This document shows, piece after piece, positions 50,279 to 57,821 of a stretch of 64,000 bases of DNA. This stretch comes from a virus. The stretch lies in IMG/VR virus record IMGVR_UViG_3300036861_001161, positions 1 through 64,000 of that record; one strand, written 5' to 3'. The translations under genes were made by a program, and so were the position numbers. The notes below the pieces were generated by a model, which worked only from the letters and a program-made list of their open reading frames with translations, was not told the DNA's origin and made no database searches. Each line of letters opens with the position of its first letter. Positions within the stretch are counted from its first letter, which is position 1.

Positions 50279-51450
50279 TACTGCGCTCTCCTCATGGTGA
50301 GTTCGACTCCACTGAGCCGCGCCACTGACGCGCCCGCAAGCGTGTCTGAGGCATGGGCGGGATCACGCAACACCCGCACATGCATCAATTCGCCTGCCGC
50401 ACAGCCGGTCGTGGTGATACCTGTAACAGACGCCATATTCCATTGATTCGTCGTGGCTTTCGCCGTGGAGGTGACCGTCGAGGCCGTGTTGAAGGCCGTT
50501 GAGTTACTTTCTTCTTCGGCATCAGCGAGGCAAGACGTGGCGATTTGCCATACGACGGCATTTGCAATCACGGTAGTACGCCAAACAAACTTGGCATCTA
50601 TCGTCCCCGACCAATCACTCGGTAATAACAGCGTCTGTTGCATGGAGAGGCTTCCGCTGTCAGTGGCAAAATCCGCGACCCCACTTTGGAGATTCGTAAA
50701 AGTGAGACAAGCCGCAACGGCAGGACTCGCGGTGGGTGTATCCCAGATCAGCGTGGCCGTAGTATTCTGGCAAACCGCAGCGGGGAGCCAGATCTTGGAG
50801 ACTGTCGTGAGCACGTTGCCCGTGCCTTCGGCATCGTAGGTTTTGCCCGTCAGGGTCTGGGTATCCGTCGTGCCGACGACAGCTCCACTCGGTGCAGTCA
50901 CCGTTCCCAAGACGCCGGATGCCAGGGTCGCCAATCCCGTGCCCGTCGCCCGCTTCCCCGTTTTGCCGGCAGTACCTGAAAACAGCATGACTTCACTGTC
51001 GACCGAGGTGGCCGTGTTGCTCGAAAAATCTCCGGCGCCGCCCAGTTGTGACTGCATCTGGAAATTATCAGCAGTACTGTCATAGACCACCGTGATATAT
51101 TGCCCCGCCCGAATGTCATTATCCGCGAGTGTGGTGGCCAGGCCGCCGACGACTTTCACAATCGTTTTGACGCCGACGCCATTCAGATTGAGCGTGGCGG
51201 CGCCCACGTTGGCATTGGGGGCCTTAAACTGATACTGCGCGCCCGTGATGTAGGTGGTAATGGGTGGCACGAGCGCGCAGGCATAGGCATCCCCCGTACT
51301 GGTGTCCGTGACACAGGTATTGAGGGTACCAACGAGGACGCGATCACCATTTATTAATTGAGATTGTCCTCGAGCATGAGAGGGGAAGAGGACAACCAGG
51401 AGCGCAAGCCAGAGCCATCGTTGAACCATCATCGCGCGCCCATGCTCCAT
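50278..51450 (-). CDS. Exported tail-fibre-like protein (paralogue 3), 390 aa
   Basis: AGGAGATACTG precedes the ATG at 51450. Signal peptide (VQRWLWLALLVVLFPSHARG) then QSQLINGDRVLVGTLNTCVT and ATLNLNGVGVKTIVKVVGGL, the same N-terminal module as the genes at 11152 and 14728. The C-terminal 150 residues form a beta domain (LPSDWSGTIDAKFVWRTTVI; CAAGELMHVRVLRDPAHASD) common on virion proteins. The combination of export signal and fibre module recurs here in cassette B. The stop overlaps the next start (TAATG). Confidence 0.75.
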   Translation of the reverse strand: MEHGRAMMVQRWLWLALLVVLFPSHARGQSQLINGDRVLVGTLNTCVTDTSTGDAYACALVPPITTYITGAQYQFKAPNANVGAATLNLNGVGVKTIVKVVGGLATTLADNDIRAGQYITVVYDSTADNFQMQSQLGGAGDFSSNTATSVDSEVMLFSGTAGKTGKRATGTGLATLASGVLGTVTAPSGAVVGTTDTQTLTGKTYDAEGTGNVLTTVSKIWLPAAVCQNTTATLIWDTPTASPAVAACLTFTNLQSGVADFATDSGSLSMQQTLLLPSDWSGTIDAKFVWRTTVIANAVVWQIATSCLADAEEESNSTAFNTASTVTSTAKATTNQWNMASVTGITTTGCAAGELMHVRVLRDPAHASDTLAGASVARLSGVELTMRRAQ

Positions 51451-51460
51451 CAGTATCTCC

Positions 51461-51568
51461 TCAGCGAATAAGCCACAAAATGACCGGCGCGACCCATTTT
51501 TTGATGGTCTTGGCGGCCAACCCATTCAGGGCTAACGTCGCCTGCCCGGTGCAAGAAGGACGAGTCAT
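51461..51568 (-). CDS. 35-residue peptide with fibre-module core
   Basis: A frame whose ATG overlaps the upstream fibre-like gene stop (ATGA) encodes MTRPSCTGQATLALNGLAAK followed by TIKKWVAPVILWLIR. The TLxLNGLxxKTIKK core is the same as in the four exported fibre-like paralogues, followed by a hydrophobic tail. It is either a decayed fifth copy cut at both ends or a genuine micro-protein. Confidence 0.45.
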   Translation of the reverse strand: MTRPSCTGQATLALNGLAAKTIKKWVAPVILWLIR

Positions 51569-52296
51569 CGCAGCACCCGCCAGTTTAAAGTGACGGCTCC
51601 TGGTGTTATACTAGAGCTAGTTGCATTGCAAACTTTGAAATTAACAGTATTAGAAGTAGGGTACACATCGATCCTCAACGTCCCCGTGGTGGCCGGGGTA
51701 TATCCTGTAACTGCCGTCACATTCCCATTGAAACTGGCGAGCACGACATCTGTGGTCAACGTCCCGGTCGCCGTGGCCGTGACTAACGCCGGCTCCCCCG
51801 AGTCACCCGTACATTTGGCCGAGGAAAGCGCGCTTGTGCCGAGGGCTGTCGCCCCACTCGCAATCGTGGTAGGCACATTCCCCGACTGCGAGAGCATTTG
51901 CATATTGGTGCCATCGTAGATCACATCAACGATCTGGCCAGCCCGGATATCTCCTGCGATCAGGTCGGTGGTAATGCTCCCGGTAAGCTTCTTGATCGTC
52001 TTGACGCCCAGGCTATTCAAATTGAGGGACGCCGCGCCGGTATTCGTCGTAAACGGTTTGAACGTGTACCGCGTCCCTATCCTATAGCCAGCAATGGCTG
52101 GCACCAGGGGACAGCGATAGGTATTGACATTCGTATCGTCATCGCTCGCCTCGGCACAATAATTGAGGCTTCCCGTAATAATGCGAGAGCCATTTATTAG
52201 TTGAGATTGTCCTATGCTATATTGCGGGATGAGACAAGCAAGAAAAATGCAGAAAAGCGTCTGATATGCTATAGTACGTAGATATGGCTTACGCAA
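51565..52296 (-). CDS. Exported tail-fibre-like protein (paralogue 4), 243 aa
   Basis: A TTG start at 52296 gives signal peptide MRKPYLRTIAYQTLFCIFLA...YSIG followed by QSQLINGSRIITGSLNYCAE and ASLNLNSLGVKTIKKLTGSI. An ATG at 52329 is an alternative. The C-terminal 90 residues are a beta domain (ATATGTLTTDVVLASFNGNV). Its GAGGG ribosome site lies in a hairpin at 52300-52326 shared with the divergent HNH-like gene. First gene of cassette B. Confidence 0.7.
   Translation of the reverse strand: MRKPYLRTIAYQTLFCIFLACLIPQYSIGQSQLINGSRIITGSLNYCAEASDDDTNVNTYRCPLVPAIAGYRIGTRYTFKPFTTNTGAASLNLNSLGVKTIKKLTGSITTDLIAGDIRAGQIVDVIYDGTNMQMLSQSGNVPTTIASGATALGTSALSSAKCTGDSGEPALVTATATGTLTTDVVLASFNGNVTAVTGYTPATTGTLRIDVYPTSNTVNFKVCNATSSSITPGAVTLNWRVLR
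52267..52275 (+). promoter_or_regulatory. Extended -10 promoter candidate TGCTATAGT
   Basis: Identical to the elements at 2558 (plus) and 35595 (minus). It points toward the HNH-like gene and lies antisense inside the signal-peptide codons of the fibre-like gene. Confidence 0.45.
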
Positions 52297-52299
52297 AAA

Positions 52300-52326
52300 C
52301 CCTCGCGCTGTGCAACCAGCCGAGGG
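52300..52326. promoter_or_regulatory. Divergent hairpin between fibre-like and HNH-like genes
   Basis: CCCTCG-C-GCTG and CAGC-CGAGGG pair over ten bases with one bulged base and a six-base loop. On the minus strand the last arm (GAGGG) is the only ribosome-site-like sequence before the TTG at 52296. On the plus strand it lies in the HNH-like leader. Confidence 0.55.
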
Positions 52327-52360
52327 CATGGCACCAGACTTCTGGGATAGAGAAGCACCG

Positions 52361-53035
52361 ATGCGAGACAAGTCTACCATACTACGCCCCACGACGAAAG
52401 ATCTCACCGGACAATCCTTTGGCGGCTGGACCGTTGTTGACTTTGCAGGCTATGTCCATGGAAATAACTGCTGGGCATGCCAATGCTGTTGCGGTACAAC
52501 CCGCAATGTTCTCGGATTTTCTCTCCGCAATGGACGTTCTCAGTCATGTGGATGCCTTGGCCATATCAAAACAGGGCAATCTGCCAAAACGCATGGACAA
52601 AGCCGTACTCCTGAATACCGAGTCTGGCAACAGATGCTTCAACGCTGCGAAAATCCCATGGCTCAGGGATATCAACTTTATGGCGCCAGGGGGATTGCCG
52701 TCTGTGAGACATGGCATGACTTCATGACCTTCTATACTGATCTTGGTCCGCGCCCTTCGTCTAGACATAGTCTTGAGAGAAAGAATAATGCTCATGGATA
52801 TACTCCTGATAACTGCATATGGGCAACAGCGCTTGTGCAAAGTCGCAATACAAGAAGGAATATCCTTATTACTTATAATGGCATCACTCAATGTCTCCAA
52901 CAATGGTCTCTATCTACAGGTATCCTCGCTGATACAATAGGACGTCGGTTAAAACATGGATGGCCAATCAAAGAAGCATTAACTCTTATGCCATCACATT
53001 CTAACAAGTCTAAAGCTTTGTTTAAATCGCCTTAG
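52361..53035 (+). CDS. HNH-like homing endonuclease with NUMOD-type C-terminus
   Basis: The ATG at 52361 gives a normal N-terminus (MRDKSTILRPTTKDLTGQSF). Zinc knuckles follow (NNCWACQCCCGT, SQSCGCLGH), then TPEYRVWQQMLQRCENP, YQLYGARGIAVCETWHDFMT and HSLERKNNAHGYTPDNCIWA, a nuclease pattern frequent in free-standing phage endonucleases. It ends with an HTH-like tail (ITQCLQQWSLSTGILADTIG, RRLKHGWPIKEALT). An upstream GTG at 52310 is in frame but lies in the hairpin. The 3' end overlaps the tail-terminator gene by 14 bases. Confidence 0.75.
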   Translation: MRDKSTILRPTTKDLTGQSFGGWTVVDFAGYVHGNNCWACQCCCGTTRNVLGFSLRNGRSQSCGCLGHIKTGQSAKTHGQSRTPEYRVWQQMLQRCENPMAQGYQLYGARGIAVCETWHDFMTFYTDLGPRPSSRHSLERKNNAHGYTPDNCIWATALVQSRNTRRNILITYNGITQCLQQWSLSTGILADTIGRRLKHGWPIKEALTLMPSHSNKSKALFKSP

Positions 53036-53438
53036 CGCACCTCACGTTGAACACAATGACGGGTCGACTCATTTGGTCACTATGAAGGAAAAAGGGACTT
53101 TGCAACGCTTGCACGAATAAATAAAATGTCCCATTGATGGTTATATTACTGAGACCATCCAAGGCCAGAAACGCCGCCTGGGCACGCGCTCTGGCCTCAG
53201 CATAGTCGTAAGGCGCACCTCTTACGACTACTTGAACTACTGGCTGCTCAAAGGAGGCCTGCTGAATATTGTGTATATGAAATGGTGGCAGACCTGCACT
53301 TTCGATGATGGCCATAATCGCATCATGCACCGGCGCGAGAGGCGAATCCATCGGCAGCCCGCCCTTGAACAGATCGGTCTGGAGCGTGGCCACGCCCTGC
53401 GCTTGCAGGTAACTCCCCAGGTCGTCCAGCAGCGCCAT
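53022..53438 (-). CDS. Tail terminator / minor capsid protein (PF12691-like)
   Basis: 138 residues: MALLDDLGSYLQAQGVATLQ, VVQVVVRGAPYDYAEARARA, and GTFYLFVQALQSPFFLHSDQ with a final RPVIVFNVR. This pattern matches the phage minor-capsid family that occupies the tail-completion position after the gp10-like gene. Its last codons overlap the convergent HNH-like gene. Confidence 0.75.
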   Translation of the reverse strand: MALLDDLGSYLQAQGVATLQTDLFKGGLPMDSPLAPVHDAIMAIIESAGLPPFHIHNIQQASFEQPVVQVVVRGAPYDYAEARARAQAAFLALDGLSNITINGTFYLFVQALQSPFFLHSDQMSRPVIVFNVRCAKAI

Positions 53439-53704
53439 TACTCCTCCACCGGTGGCCGCACATGCCGCGTGAGTACCAGGTCGATTTCCTTCTGGATCAC
53501 GCCATCCTGGACGGCAAAGCGCACCACCACCTCCACATGCATCCCCCGCCGCAAGATCTGCGGCATCTGTTCTTCGAGCAGCGCTACGAGGAACCGCCGC
53601 TGCGCCTGGTTCTGTGGACGCTCCAGGAGGAGTTCCTGGCGTGCGTCCGTGAGCGGCTGGATCGGGCGGCCGTAACTGTCACGCCGCGACTGGGGCAGGG
53701 CCAT
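53438..53704 (-). CDS. Head-tail connector region protein, 88 aa
   Basis: The ATG at 53704 overlaps the upstream stop (ATGA). The protein has a SRRDSYGRPIQPLTDARQEL opening and an HVEVVVRFAVQDGVIQKEID strand pair. Position between the gp10-like and tail-terminator genes suggests a neck role. Not recognised by family. Confidence 0.55.
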   Translation of the reverse strand: MALPQSRRDSYGRPIQPLTDARQELLLERPQNQAQRRFLVALLEEQMPQILRRGMHVEVVVRFAVQDGVIQKEIDLVLTRHVRPPVEE

Positions 53705-54093
53705 CACACGCCTCCCAGGTGTTGACGGATCGCAGCAGCTAAACGTTCAGCCATCCCTTGAGTGGCCTCGAAAAACGGTTGTTGTAGATAAAAAGCCTGG
53801 CCCACAGGATGGTGTACATCAGTCCTAAAATGCACGACTGCGGCATACGGTGCCAGCCCATTGCCGCCATAGCTGAGTTTTACCACCGACTCAGGGCCCG
53901 GCGCGCTCTCAGTCTCGACGCGACCTGTGCTCTTAAGTAAACCAGTGTCAACCGGAACAAGAGGCTGACTGGCCGCCATGATGCGCGTGGCTTCCTCATA
54001 GATCGCCTGAGCGGCAGCAGCCAGCACGCCAGCGGGCATCGTAGCGAGCTTCTGCTGGAGACCTTCGATACCTTCAAGATCGAGAACTGCCAC
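53704..54093 (-). CDS. HK97 gp10-like neck/tail protein
   Basis: 129 residues with LVPVDTGLLKSTGRVETESA, the hallmark of HK97 gp10-like proteins, then KLSYGGNGLAPYAAVVHF and a C-terminal VGQAFYLQQPFFEATQGMAE. Such proteins complete the tail or neck. It overlaps the upstream gene by 20 bases. Confidence 0.82.
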   Translation of the reverse strand: MAVLDLEGIEGLQQKLATMPAGVLAAAAQAIYEEATRIMAASQPLVPVDTGLLKSTGRVETESAPGPESVVKLSYGGNGLAPYAAVVHFRTDVHHPVGQAFYLQQPFFEATQGMAERLAAAIRQHLGGV

Positions 54094-54352
54094 AACGTCT
54101 CCGTATTGTAATCTGTTCTAAGAGCGCCGTAGCTATCGCTTCATCATCATCATCCCTAAAGGGATTATCTGGTACTGTTTTCATAACGGCGATGGCGTGC
54201 CTGACCCATGCTGTCGCATCCCGGGCATGGCGTTGTATGCGTTCCGGCGTGGTGATAGCACATACCCCGGCCATGAACGGATCTTCAACACCAATGGGGA
54301 TCGCTACGCCGGCCATCCGTGCAGCAATAAGACGTTTCACCGCTAGTCCCAT
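54074..54352 (-). CDS. Hypothetical protein, 92 aa
   Basis: GGAG lies about ten bases before the ATG at 54352. MGLAVKRLIAARMAGVAIPI, then an ERIQRHARDATAWVRHAIAV helix and an acidic DDDDEAIATALLEQI tail. Located among neck genes. Not recognised. Confidence 0.55.
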   Translation of the reverse strand: MGLAVKRLIAARMAGVAIPIGVEDPFMAGVCAITTPERIQRHARDATAWVRHAIAVMKTVPDNPFRDDDDEAIATALLEQITIRRRCGSSRS

Positions 54353-54357
54353 AGACG

Positions 54358-54552
54358 TTAACTCCAAGCATCCGCGGCGCGCCGGTTTCTGCGGATGAGT
54401 ATCACCATCTCAAAGGCCACATCTTCAGCCATCGCCCACTGATCATAATAACTCGTCACATCAGGACGTATTGCCTGGACCGCGATGTGGATCTCAGCTA
54501 CAAACTCCTCAGCGAGCTGCCTGTTTTTCTCATCGGTCATCATGTACGCCAC
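54358..54552 (-). CDS. Hypothetical protein, 64 aa
   Basis: TAGTG links it to the upstream stop if the GTG at 54552 is used; an ATG at 54543 is an alternative. The product (MTDEKNRQLAEEFVAEIHIA; YDQWAMAEDVAFEMVILI) is helical and acidic. Not recognised. Confidence 0.5.
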   Translation of the reverse strand: MAYMMTDEKNRQLAEEFVAEIHIAVQAIRPDVTSYYDQWAMAEDVAFEMVILIRRNRRAADAWS

Positions 54553-54866
54553 TAGAGCGATACCTCATGATGCGACACGTTGCCATCGAGATCCTTCGGG
54601 CTATAGAGCACCAGGATAGGCGGTCTGGTCCCATCGGACAATACAAGCTGATCACGCATATCTATCGTCACGTCCCCATCCAGAAACACCCGGCTACGGC
54701 TCACGCGCTCCTGTCCCGTCGCATCCACGACACGCCGGACCTTATACTCCACACGCGCGGAACGACTCACCGGTGTCGCATAGTTCGGCTTGCCGTAGGC
54801 GTCCTGCCCGGCATAAGCCGCATGCTGGACGGTATCCGTGAACAGGCGCAAGAAAGCTGGATGCAT
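54552..54866 (-). CDS. Head closure / minor capsid protein
   Basis: 104 residues: MHPAFLRLFTDTVQHAAYAG, DAYGKPNYATPVSRSARVEY, FLDGDVTIDMRDQLVLSDGT and a last GNVSHHEVSL. The opening LRLFTDTV and the closing H-H-E-V pattern belong to phage head-closure proteins that sit on the connector. The gene lies directly after the adaptor gene, as expected. Confidence 0.7.
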   Translation of the reverse strand: MHPAFLRLFTDTVQHAAYAGQDAYGKPNYATPVSRSARVEYKVRRVVDATGQERVSRSRVFLDGDVTIDMRDQLVLSDGTRPPILVLYSPKDLDGNVSHHEVSL

Positions 54867-54878
54867 TGGGTGTCCTTG

Positions 54879-55472
54879 TCAACAGCGGCGCAACGGCACC
54901 ATCGCACTTCCCGCAATCGTCCCATACCATCGCAGCATATGGCGGATGTCCGGGGGGATCATCTGCGCGGCCCTCCAGGACGAGGGACGTGGGGCCTGCT
55001 GAAAGGCGATCGTCGTGTCCCCAAGACTGAGCGAGCGAATGTTCTGCTGGCCATCGAGCGCCTGGACGGACTCGCTCTGATCACGCAACAGGGCGAGCGC
55101 ATAGAAGGCCGTGGCCCGCTGAATCACGATCGGAATGGTCTCCTGCGAGACGATACGCCCATATTGGTCCACCTGCCCCGTCATCGGCCAGGCTAAGGCT
55201 TGCGTGCGGGTCAAGGGATGGCCAAACCAGTTGACCTGTTCATCAAGCAGCCGTGTCGCCCAGATGAGAGCAGCCGTCCGGAGTTGCAGATCCTGTTCCC
55301 CATACCAGGCCGCCAGATCGCCCCGCAGCGCGGCCGTCGCACGGCGTGAAGTATCCTCGGGAAAGTTCCATGGTTCCCGATGGAGGCGTTCCGAGAGCAA
55401 GGTATCCGCCTCGATGAGGGTCACGTAACTATTCGCCGTCGGACTAGCGGGGGTCGCATCAAGCACCAGCAC
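54879..55472 (-). CDS. Head-tail adaptor, DnaT-like family
   Basis: 197 residues: ANSYVTLIEADTLLSERLHR, AALIWATRLLDEQVNWFGHP, RTQALAWPMTGQVDQYGRIV and IPIVIQRATAFYALALL. This is the DnaT-like phage family that in structural clusters acts as the head-tail adaptor. GTG start at 55472 or 55466. Gene order MCP, adaptor, closure, gp10 is canonical. Confidence 0.72.
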   Translation of the reverse strand: MLVLDATPASPTANSYVTLIEADTLLSERLHREPWNFPEDTSRRATAALRGDLAAWYGEQDLQLRTAALIWATRLLDEQVNWFGHPLTRTQALAWPMTGQVDQYGRIVSQETIPIVIQRATAFYALALLRDQSESVQALDGQQNIRSLSLGDTTIAFQQAPRPSSWRAAQMIPPDIRHMLRWYGTIAGSAMVPLRRC

Positions 55473-55480
55473 ACTCCCTC

Positions 55481-55732
55481 TTACGCTGGAATCACGTGAA
55501 TACCGACACTGTTGAAGATTCCCACGTCCGTCGCCAAGGTCAGCACGTAATCACCCACCACGTCCGCCACAAATGAGGGCGTGGCCGTCAAGGCATCGGC
55601 CAGCATGCCTGTATATCCGGCAGGGATCACCGTCATAGCCCAACAATACGCATTGGCGCTGGACGCAGAGCCATCCAGGGCCACGGTCGTGCCGGCCGTC
55701 ACTTCTTGGGAGAGCCCAGGCAGGGCCGCCAT
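55481..55732 (-). CDS. PKD/Ig-like small protein, possible capsid decoration
   Basis: 83 residues with a PKD-type fold: VTAGTTVALDGSASSANAYC, WAMTVIPAGYTGML and PSFVADVVGDYVLTLAT. It has no signal peptide. Single Ig-like proteins encoded between the major capsid and adaptor genes are often capsid decorations. Start overlaps the upstream stop (TAATG). Confidence 0.65.
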   Translation of the reverse strand: MAALPGLSQEVTAGTTVALDGSASSANAYCWAMTVIPAGYTGMLADALTATPSFVADVVGDYVLTLATDVGIFNSVGIHVIPA

Positions 55733-55992
55733 TATTTCTTCTCCGCAGCCGCATGGCTCGCCCGCGCTTCTGCCCGCGTCTCGATATGCGACGCCGCCGG
55801 CTCCGGGGATGCGGCTGGGGCCTTCAGGATGGGCTCCACATAGGGCGGGTAAACACTTGGGTCATACGCCAACCCCTGCGCATATTCCCACGCCGTGGCA
55901 CCGGCCCGGTAATCGCGGGCATTGATGATCATGTAGCCTTCCGGGGTATCCGGACGGGAGACCTTTAGGGTTTCCAGCTGGTCATAGGCCAT
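55732..55992 (-). CDS. Hypothetical head-region protein, 86 aa
   Basis: AAGGAGG lies about nine bases before the ATG at 55992. MAYDQLETLKVSRPDTPEGY, MIINARDYRAGATAWEYAQG, then a proline/alanine-rich charged tail ending in KK. The central part resembles small head proteins found after the capsid gene in other phages. Role unknown. Confidence 0.6.
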   Translation of the reverse strand: MAYDQLETLKVSRPDTPEGYMIINARDYRAGATAWEYAQGLAYDPSVYPPYVEPILKAPAASPEPAASHIETRAEARASHAAAEKK

Positions 55993-56021
55993 AGAACGTT
56001 CCTCCTTGCAGGACAGAAAGA

Positions 56022-56567
56022 TTAGGTAGAGGTCTGCTGTGCTGAACTTTGCCGCCAGACAACGCCATCGCTCATGACCCCAAGACAACTATTCGCCAGG
56101 AGCGCGACGTTCGCCCCGGCTTGCAACATCATCAGGGCATTTTGGTCTATAGTTATGGTATTCGTTGTTCCCACATTACAGACCAACATCATACATCCCG
56201 GCACAGTCGTAGCCGCTGTAATACTATTTGTCGTATCAGTAGTGACCGCACCAGCCGCCGTAATGCGTTTGACGCCCCCACAGGCATCTGCCGCAATCGT
56301 CCCGCCCGCGCCAATGGTCTGCGTGGCGGGCATGATCACCCAGGCCCCGGCGGTCGCAGTGGTCCTGACCGAGGTCACGTCACTGCCACCGACCTGCACG
56401 ACGCCGGTACTGGGGGTGCTCATACCGGAGAGCTTGGTTTCGCCCAGGACTAATCCGGTAACGAACTGAAAGATATCAGTGCGGCGATAATACTCCTGGG
56501 CGACCAGGTAGCTACTGGTGAGCAGGACTGCCAGCAGGGCGAGGGAGAGAATGGTTTTTCGCGGCAT
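56022..56567 (-). CDS. Exported beta-rich protein in the head module, 181 aa
   Basis: AAAGGACATCT precedes the ATG at 56567. Signal peptide MPRKTILSLALLAVLLTSSY...VAQ is followed by a beta-rich domain (TPSTGVVQVGGSDVTSVRTT, VPGCMMLVCNVGTTNTITID, ANVALLANSCLGVMSDGVVW) of the kind used in capsid or fibre surface proteins. Its place among head genes with an export signal is odd and parallels cassettes A and B. Confidence 0.65.
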   Translation of the reverse strand: MPRKTILSLALLAVLLTSSYLVAQEYYRRTDIFQFVTGLVLGETKLSGMSTPSTGVVQVGGSDVTSVRTTATAGAWVIMPATQTIGAGGTIAADACGGVKRITAAGAVTTDTTNSITAATTVPGCMMLVCNVGTTNTITIDQNALMMLQAGANVALLANSCLGVMSDGVVWRQSSAQQTST

Positions 56568-56616
56568 AGATGTCCTTTCTGCGCTCTTAAGAGAGTCCAT
56601 AGCCGTGCAGACAACG

Positions 56617-56653
56617 AAAAAAGGGACGTCAGGCAGGTGCACCTGAACGTCCC
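56617..56653 (-). terminator. Rho-independent terminator downstream of the GIY-YIG gene
   Basis: GGGACGT and ACGTCCC close a stem that contains CAGGTGCACCTG, followed on the minus strand by six T residues. It separates the capsid/GIY-YIG unit from the 56022 gene. Confidence 0.82.
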
Positions 56654-56723
56654 TAAAGACGATGTGCATGATCACGCTAGCTAGGCGAGACTATGCACGG
56701 CTATAGAGTTGTATCGACTGAAC

Positions 56724-57821
56724 TCATTCCTCCGTATCGATATAAGTGGCACGGCCCGTCTTCAACCGATACTTGACTTGCATACGCGTATAGCCACTAT
56801 CGCGGGCGGCATCCATAATCGAGGGATAGACAACGCCATCCAGAAGAATAGCGCGGGCGTTAGGGTTTTTCTTTCCAGAGTGGGCTGCTACCATCTTTGC
56901 ACGAGCTTCTGGCGTATGCTTTCTTCCCGCATTCAATCCCCCCAGCCCTTGATGCGATTCGCTGAGTTTGGCACGATGCTCTTCAGAGAGTGGCCCTTGT
57001 TTCAGACCTTTATTCCAGGCTTTTCGGCCTTTTGCTGCTTCGGCAATCTTACGCCTCGTTTCCTCAGAATGGGTGCGTCCCTGCATTGCATTCCCATGCT
57101 CAGCCTGGTGCGCCCGTACTGCGGCGGCAATCTGCGTCTTTGTATCCTCTGTATGCTCCCGGCCAATCCAGGGATGTTGACCTTCTGCGTATCGTTTCAC
57201 AGCTTGGTCTCTGAGTTTTTGCTTGTGATCTTCTGTTTTTGGTTTGCCTCGCACCGAGGCCATCATGGCTTCGTGATGGGCCTCAGAAATTATCTGACCC
57301 TGCCGTGCGTCTGACAATTTCTGCCTATGCTCCTCAGACAGCAATTTGCCATACATATGGTTCTTGTCGCCTAGCTGAGCCTCACTCATTTTCTGCCGCT
57401 GCTCAAGAGACTTCGGAATGCCACGGTGGCGATTGCCAACAGCTTCACGAGTGGCAAGAGAAATTGGGATGCCTAGCTTCGCAAGAGAGATACGCTGCTT
57501 CGCCTCCTCAGACATAACACGCCCGAGTGCTCCCTCACCACCGAGCGTGAGGTTATACCCATGCCCAGTTGGGGCAAACGTGTTGTACTCCTGGATCGCA
57601 GCGCATTCCATAACTACTAAGGCTTCCCAATCGGTAGCTTCAGCGAGCATTTCCACCGTAAATGCCTCTATACCATATTTGCGGATAGCCCGCGCAAGCG
57701 CCTGAGCACCGCCAGTTTTCGCGTTGGAATAGTGTCGTTGCCACCGATGGCGCAAAGGTTGAGTAGTAATACCGACATAACCCTTTAGATTGACCGTATT
57801 ACGAACTAGATAGAGATACAC
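56724..57821 (-). CDS. GIY-YIG homing endonuclease with NUMOD3 repeats
   Basis: A GTG start follows AGGAGG by six bases. Residues 1-95 are a GIY-YIG domain: YLYLVRNTVNLKGYVGITTQ, PLRHRWQRHYSNA, and the distal GHGYNLTLGGEG. Residues about 100-315 contain around eight NUMOD3 DNA-binding repeats (SEEAKQRISLAKLGIPIS, SEEHRQKLSDARQGQ, SEETRRKIAEAAKGRKAWNK). The C-terminus is an NUMOD1-like HTH (YPSIMDAARDSGYTRMQVKY). It lies 75 bases after the last capsid exon and may help move the capsid introns. Expression is gated by a 17-pair hairpin. Confidence 0.92.
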   Translation of the reverse strand: MYLYLVRNTVNLKGYVGITTQPLRHRWQRHYSNAKTGGAQALARAIRKYGIEAFTVEMLAEATDWEALVVMECAAIQEYNTFAPTGHGYNLTLGGEGALGRVMSEEAKQRISLAKLGIPISLATREAVGNRHRGIPKSLEQRQKMSEAQLGDKNHMYGKLLSEEHRQKLSDARQGQIISEAHHEAMMASVRGKPKTEDHKQKLRDQAVKRYAEGQHPWIGREHTEDTKTQIAAAVRAHQAEHGNAMQGRTHSEETRRKIAEAAKGRKAWNKGLKQGPLSEEHRAKLSESHQGLGGLNAGRKHTPEARAKMVAAHSGKKNPNARAILLDGVVYPSIMDAARDSGYTRMQVKYRLKTGRATYIDTEE

